NCBI GenBank assembly: GCA_029256645.1
Contig: JAQSXM010000136.1
Span: 1 to 7,977 of the forward strand
Reading direction: 5' to 3'
DNA: 7,977 nucleotides
DNA from: Sporomusa sp.
Lineage (GTDB): Bacteria > Bacillota_C > Negativicutes > Sporomusales > Sporomusaceae
A program made the translations under genes and the position numbers. Below the pieces are notes generated by a model. That model searched no databases. It had not been told where the DNA came from and saw only the letters and a list, made by a program, of their open reading frames with translations. This document shows, piece by piece, positions 4,938 through 7,977 of the stretch. How positions within the stretch are numbered: position 1 is the stretch's first letter; the number at the start of each line of letters is the position of its first letter.

Positions 4938-5663
4938 TTGATTAGCTTAACTAAGGTAAATAAGTCTTTTGGCAACAACCACGTACTTAAAGACATTGAC
5001 TTGACAGTAAAAACCGGTGAGAAACTTGTTGTTATCGGGCCTAGCGGTTCTGGTAAAAGTACAATGATCAGATGTATGAATCTATTAGAACGCCCCAATA
5101 GCGGCAGTGTGGTTGTGGATGGGGTAGATATCACCGCATCCAATGCATCTGTAAATCAAATACGCCAGTCTGCTGCCATGGTTTTCCAACAATTTAATCT
5201 CTACCCTCACAAAACTGTACTGGAAAACCTGACTCTTGCTCCTATTCTTCTAAAAGGTGTCAAGAAAGACGAAGCTGCAGAAACAGGTATGGCCTTCCTT
5301 GACCGGGTTGGGCTTAAAGAAAAAGCCGATGCCTATCCATCTCAATTATCAGGCGGCCAGCAGCAGCGCGTCGCTATTGCACGAGCCCTGAACATGCACC
5401 CTAAAATCATGTTGTTTGATGAACCCACTTCAGCGCTTGACCCGGAAATGATCAAAGAGGTTCTTGATGTTATGGTTGACCTGGCTAACGAAGGAATAAC
5501 CATGGTTGTAGTCACTCATGAAATGGGATTCGCCCGCAGGGTTGCCGATAGAGTCATATTTATGGATGAAGGGCGAATTATGGAACAAGGAACCCCGGAG
5601 CATTTCTTTGTTAATCCTGATCACGATCGAACCAAACTATTCCTGAGTCGTATTTTGCATTAA
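4938..5663 (+). CDS. Polar amino-acid ABC importer, ATPase subunit (GlnQ-like)
   Basis: A 241-residue ATPase, the normal size for GlnQ/HisP-type subunits. Motifs in order are Walker A G34-PSGSGKS-T42, Q-loop F83-Q84-Q85, signature L137-SGGQ-Q142, Walker B I157-M-L-F-D161-E162, D-loop S165-A-L-D168 and the switch histidine H194 in VVTHE. All are intact. Two copies sit on the cytoplasmic face of the two permeases and power uptake. The start is TTG, set by the ribosome binding site at 4921-4930; no in-frame ATG lies upstream. It is the first gene of the operon, 32 bp before the receptor gene. The [15 protein letters not shown] segment is characteristic of the polar amino-acid group rather than of nickel, methionine or sugar importers. 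Confidence 0.96.
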   Translation: MISLTKVNKSFGNNHVLKDIDLTVKTGEKLVVIGPSGSGKSTMIRCMNLLERPNSGSVVVDGVDITASNASVNQIRQSAAMVFQQFNLYPHKTVLENLTLAPILLKGVKKDEAAETGMAFLDRVGLKEKADAYPSQLSGGQQQRVAIARALNMHPKIMLFDEPTSALDPEMIKEVLDVMVDLANEGITMVVVTHEMGFARRVADRVIFMDEGRIMEQGTPEHFFVNPDHDRTKLFLSRILH

Positions 5664-5695
5664 TCCCTAATAAAAAATATGGAGGCGATTCTATT

Positions 5696-6520
5696 ATGAA
5701 ACTCATGAGAAAATCCGTATTCATCTCTTTCGTTATGTTGCTGGCTTTCAGCATCTTCCTGGCAGGCTGCGGCGGTTCAACAACCCAGCCGACTGCATCC
5801 AAGGAAGAAGTCCCTGCTGATATTAAAGCCATCAAAGACCGTGGCGTCTTTAAGGCCGGTGTAAAAGTAGATGTTCCTAAATTTGGCTATAAAGACCCTA
5901 AAACAGGTAATGTTGAGGGCTTCGAGATTGATCTGGTTAAAGCGTTAGCTAAAAAAATTGTTGGTGACGAAAACAAAATTGAGTTAACAGGCACTGTTGC
6001 TAAAACCCGTGGACCACTCCTTGATAATGGCGATGTTGACATTGTACTTGCTACCTTTACCATTACCGAAGAGCGTAAAAACAGCTACAACTTCTCTGAT
6101 CCCTATTATACTGACGGTGTGGCTTTAATGGTTAAAAAAGCATCCGGCGCCCAGGGATTAAAAGACCTTGCCGGCAAGAAGATCGGTGTCGCCCAGAGTT
6201 CTACCAGCCGTAAAGCAATCCAAGAAGCAGCTGATAAACAAGGCGTTAAGGTCAGCTTCCTGGAATTCGGTACCTACGCTGAAGTAAAAGCAGCCTTGGA
6301 TTCCGGCCGCGTAGACTGCTTTAGTGTTGATGCTGCTATCCTCTTTGGTTATTTAGATGATTCCACTACTATTCTTAGTGAACGGTTTGCCCCCCAGGAG
6401 TATGGTGCAGCCACCAAGAAATCCAATACAGCCCTGGCTAAGTTAGTAAACGATACCTTAAACGACATGAAAAAATCCGGTGAAATTGATAAACTGCTCG
6501 CGAAATGGGGACTTAAATAG
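5696..6520 (+). CDS. Amino-acid-binding lipoprotein (SBP_bac_3), PEB1-like, probably aspartate/glutamate
   Basis: A 274-residue substrate receptor. The N-terminus is a lipoprotein signal (basic start, hydrophobic core, lipobox L22-A-G-C25), so the mature protein is lipid-anchored at the outer face of the membrane. A short flexible linker precedes the type-II binding domain (about 42-274). Key segments are G75-F-E-I-D-L, K103-T-R105-GPLLDNG, A119-TFTITEER-K128, F133-SDPYY, G164-VAQSST and R205-VDCFSVD-D212. These follow closely, from memory, the Campylobacter PEB1 protein, which binds aspartate and glutamate. The arginine/threonine/aspartate positions that grip the amino acid appear kept. The substrate call is inference by similarity. 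GGAGG lies 10 nt before the ATG; the stop codon overlaps the next start by one base. Confidence 0.95.
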   Translation: MKLMRKSVFISFVMLLAFSIFLAGCGGSTTQPTASKEEVPADIKAIKDRGVFKAGVKVDVPKFGYKDPKTGNVEGFEIDLVKALAKKIVGDENKIELTGTVAKTRGPLLDNGDVDIVLATFTITEERKNSYNFSDPYYTDGVALMVKKASGAQGLKDLAGKKIGVAQSSTSRKAIQEAADKQGVKVSFLEFGTYAEVKAALDSGRVDCFSVDAAILFGYLDDSTTILSERFAPQEYGAATKKSNTALAKLVNDTLNDMKKSGEIDKLLAKWGLK

Positions 6521-7191
6521 TGCCAGGCCCTTTCGCCGGGTTTAAGTGGCTGGCGTTATTCCAGGATTGGACAGTCTTTGCCGAAGGTTTTATTACAACA
6601 CTTATGGTAGCAGCCTTAGGTTTGACGTTGGCATTAACCCTTGGTATCCTGTTCGGCATTCTTGGCACCGCCCCCGGGCGATCGTTCCGCGTTATTAACC
6701 GGATTTATGTCGAATTTATTCAAAATACCCCATTAGTCATCCAGGTCATCTTCTTATACCATGGCCTGCCGCATCTCGGTATTATGCTCCCGGTATTTTC
6801 AATCGGTGTGCTGGGACTTGGCGTGTATCATGGTGCCTATGTAGCAGAAGCAATCAGGGCAGGTCTGCAGGCTGTCCCACGTGGTCAATTGGAATCCGCC
6901 TATTCACAGGGTTTTAATTATTGGCAGGCGATGCGTTATATTGTCTTGCCTCAGGCCAAAAGGATTGTCCTCCCCCCAATAACCAATCAGTCAGTAAGCC
7001 TGATTAAAAACACCTCAGTGCTGGCCATGGTTGCAGGCGGCGATCTTATGTATCATGCTGACTCCTGGTCCAGCAGCAACCTCTATTACGGACCGGCCTA
7101 TGTCATTACAGGCCTGCTCTATCTCTGTCTTTGCTATCCGCTGGCCAATCTGGCCCGGCGCATGGAAAAGAAACTGGAGGTCTCATTATGA
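6520..7191 (+). CDS. Polar amino-acid ABC importer, permease subunit 1 (HisM/GlnP family)
   Basis: A 223-residue membrane protein with about five hydrophobic helices, first at about 24-50. The N-terminal [12 protein letters not shown] and the Q68-N69-T70-P71-L segment are hallmarks of the His/Glu/Gln permease family. The cytoplasmic EAA loop (about 125-145: [22 protein letters not shown]) docks on the ATPase. The start is GTG 6520, which shares its G with the TAG stop of the receptor gene (TAGTG). The ribosome binding site is weak (GGGG, 6507-6510), so expression probably relies on translational coupling. It should pair with the second permease to form a heterodimeric channel. Confidence 0.94.
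   Translation: MPGPFAGFKWLALFQDWTVFAEGFITTLMVAALGLTLALTLGILFGILGTAPGRSFRVINRIYVEFIQNTPLVIQVIFLYHGLPHLGIMLPVFSIGVLGLGVYHGAYVAEAIRAGLQAVPRGQLESAYSQGFNYWQAMRYIVLPQAKRIVLPPITNQSVSLIKNTSVLAMVAGGDLMYHADSWSSSNLYYGPAYVITGLLYLCLCYPLANLARRMEKKLEVSL
7175..7180 (+). promoter_or_regulatory. Shine-Dalgarno site that fixes the second permease start at ATG 7188
   Basis: TGGAGG lies within the end of permease 1 and 7 nt before ATG 7188. A longer in-frame start (TTG 7131) would add 19 polar residues (for example [11 protein letters not shown]) unlike the family and lacks a site of its own. Confidence 0.85.
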
Positions 7192-7838
7192 TCCAAGACC
7201 TTCTTAAACCTGAAATTGCTTTATTCCTGATGGATGGGCTTTATGTTACCTTGAAAATCTCGATTGTGTCGATTATCCTTAGCTTAGTCTTTGGTACAGT
7301 ATTAGGGGTGGCGCAATTCTCCGGCCACCCGCTATACAGCCGGCTTGCCACACTCTATATCGACTCAATCCGCAACACACCGCTGCTCTTGTTCATTCTT
7401 GCTGCCAGATTCACCACCAATCTGGAACCTGTTAACTCAGGGATTCTGGCCATGACGGTCTTCACTTCGGCTGTTATGGCGGAAATTATCCGGGGCGGGA
7501 TTAATTCGGTTCATAAGGGCCAGTGGGAAGCTGCCCGTTCCCAGGGCTTTAACTACTGGCAAACACTCATTCACATCGTTCTGCCGCAAGCTTTCCGTAA
7601 CATGATTCCACCCCTGTTATCTCAATTCACGACAGTCATTAAAGACACTTCCTTTGTTTGGGCCGTCGGTGTCGAGGATTTAACAGGCAAAGGCATGATT
7701 ATTATGGGTAAATATGGTTCGACCGCACAAGTCTTCACGATATTTGGGACAATTGCCGGACTATATTTTGTGGTGAACTATTCACTTTCGTTCATCGCCC
7801 GTTACCAACAAAGGCGGCTTGCTGCCAGAAGCTATTAG
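7188..7838 (+). CDS. Polar amino-acid ABC importer, permease subunit 2 (HisQ/GlnP family)
   Basis: A 216-residue membrane protein, starting at the ATG that overlaps the stop of permease 1 in an ATGA junction (7188-7191). The helices and family motifs are parallel to permease 1: D16-G-L-Y-V-T-L-K-I-S in helix 1, I61-R-N-T-P65-L, A98-E-I-I-R-G-G-I, and the EAA loop E114[11 protein letters not shown] to P-Q-A. Both permeases share QGFNYWQ, which suggests that they arose by duplication. The tail is basic ([10 protein letters not shown]), as expected for a cytoplasmic end. It is the last gene of the operon, followed by the terminator at 7865-7912. Confidence 0.95.
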   Translation: MIQDLLKPEIALFLMDGLYVTLKISIVSIILSLVFGTVLGVAQFSGHPLYSRLATLYIDSIRNTPLLLFILAARFTTNLEPVNSGILAMTVFTSAVMAEIIRGGINSVHKGQWEAARSQGFNYWQTLIHIVLPQAFRNMIPPLLSQFTTVIKDTSFVWAVGVEDLTGKGMIIMGKYGSTAQVFTIFGTIAGLYFVVNYSLSFIARYQQRRLAARSY

Positions 7839-7864
7839 CTAACCCCTTCCCCTTTCGCATACAA

Positions 7865-7912
7865 AAAGTAGTGTGGGCCTCACCTGTCATAGGTGGAGCC
7901 CACACTACTTTT
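7865..7912. terminator. Bidirectional terminator between the ABC operon and a convergent gene
   Basis: Arms 7865-7885 and 7891-7911 (AAAGTAGTGTGGGC... and its complement) pair over 21 positions with one 2-nt internal mismatch and a 5-nt loop GTCAT. On the plus strand the right arm runs into TTTTAC. On the minus strand the outer bases give a TTTTTG run. It starts 26 bp after the stop of the second permease and also lies just beyond the stop of the minus-strand frame ending at 7919. Confidence 0.88.
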
Positions 7913-7918
7913 ACTTTA

Positions 7919-7977
7919 TTATCGCTCTTCCCTGTTATAAGGAATACCCAGCGCTTCCGGTGCAGCTACCCGCCGTT
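7919..7977 (-). CDS. C-terminal end of an unidentified convergent gene (partial)
   Basis: On the minus strand a frame enters from the right edge and gives RRVAAPEALGIPYNREER before TAA at 7919-7921, just ahead of the bidirectional terminator. The other two minus frames also close within this stretch, but their stops fit the terminator less well. Eighteen residues are too few to assign a family. Confidence 0.45.
   Translation of the reverse strand, partial: RRVAAPEALGIPYNREER

Overview
The window looks like chromosomal DNA of a Gram-positive-lineage, low-to-mid GC bacterium (Bacillota). The reasons are strong AGGAGG-type ribosome binding sites in front of most genes, free use of TTG and GTG starts, consensus sigma-A promoters and compact Rho-independent terminators. 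The protein mix (PEB1-like amino-acid ABC system, double zinc-ribbon protein, NodB deacetylase) would suit the Negativicutes/Sporomusaceae, but that placement is an impression from memory and not a tested result. I see no mobile element, CRISPR array, tRNA or rRNA.

Layout from left to right. (1) 1-790, minus: the N-terminal two thirds or so of a major-facilitator exporter that runs off the left edge. (2) 1006-2043, plus: a two-gene unit, a PaaI-type hotdog thioesterase followed by an unrecognised 193-residue protein, with a perfect 14-bp palindrome just before the ribosome binding site and a terminator after it. (3) 2146-3111, plus: a membrane-anchored alpha/beta hydrolase. (4) 3217-3531, minus: a small protein with two zinc ribbons joined by an Asn/Gly/Arg-rich linker, with a near-consensus promoter, a repeat-bearing leader of about 110 nt and its own terminator. 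(5) 3749-4471, minus: a secreted polysaccharide deacetylase. (6) 4490-4937: an AT-rich gene-free stretch ending in a promoter, a hairpin and a very strong terminator. The last three together look like an attenuator leader or a small RNA. (7) 4938-7838, plus: a complete four-gene polar amino-acid ABC importer (ATPase, lipoprotein receptor, two permeases), tightly coupled. (8) 7865-7912: a terminator shared with the C-terminal end of an unidentified minus-strand gene at the right edge.

The ABC operon is the main functional unit. A lipid-anchored receptor very like the PEB1 aspartate/glutamate-binding proteins feeds two EAA-loop permeases driven by a GlnQ-type ATPase. The genes overlap (TAGTG and ATGA junctions), which implies translational coupling and fixed stoichiometry. 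The other genes look like independent transcription units. Four starts differ from the longest open frame or from ATG, and were set from Shine-Dalgarno placement: hydrolase ATG 2146, deacetylase GTG 4471, ATPase TTG 4938 and second permease ATG 7188.

No wholly new system is obvious. The most promising leads are the orphan terminator/hairpin leader at 4781-4903, the structured leader and RGG-like linker of the zinc-ribbon gene, and the unrecognised protein at 1462-2043.
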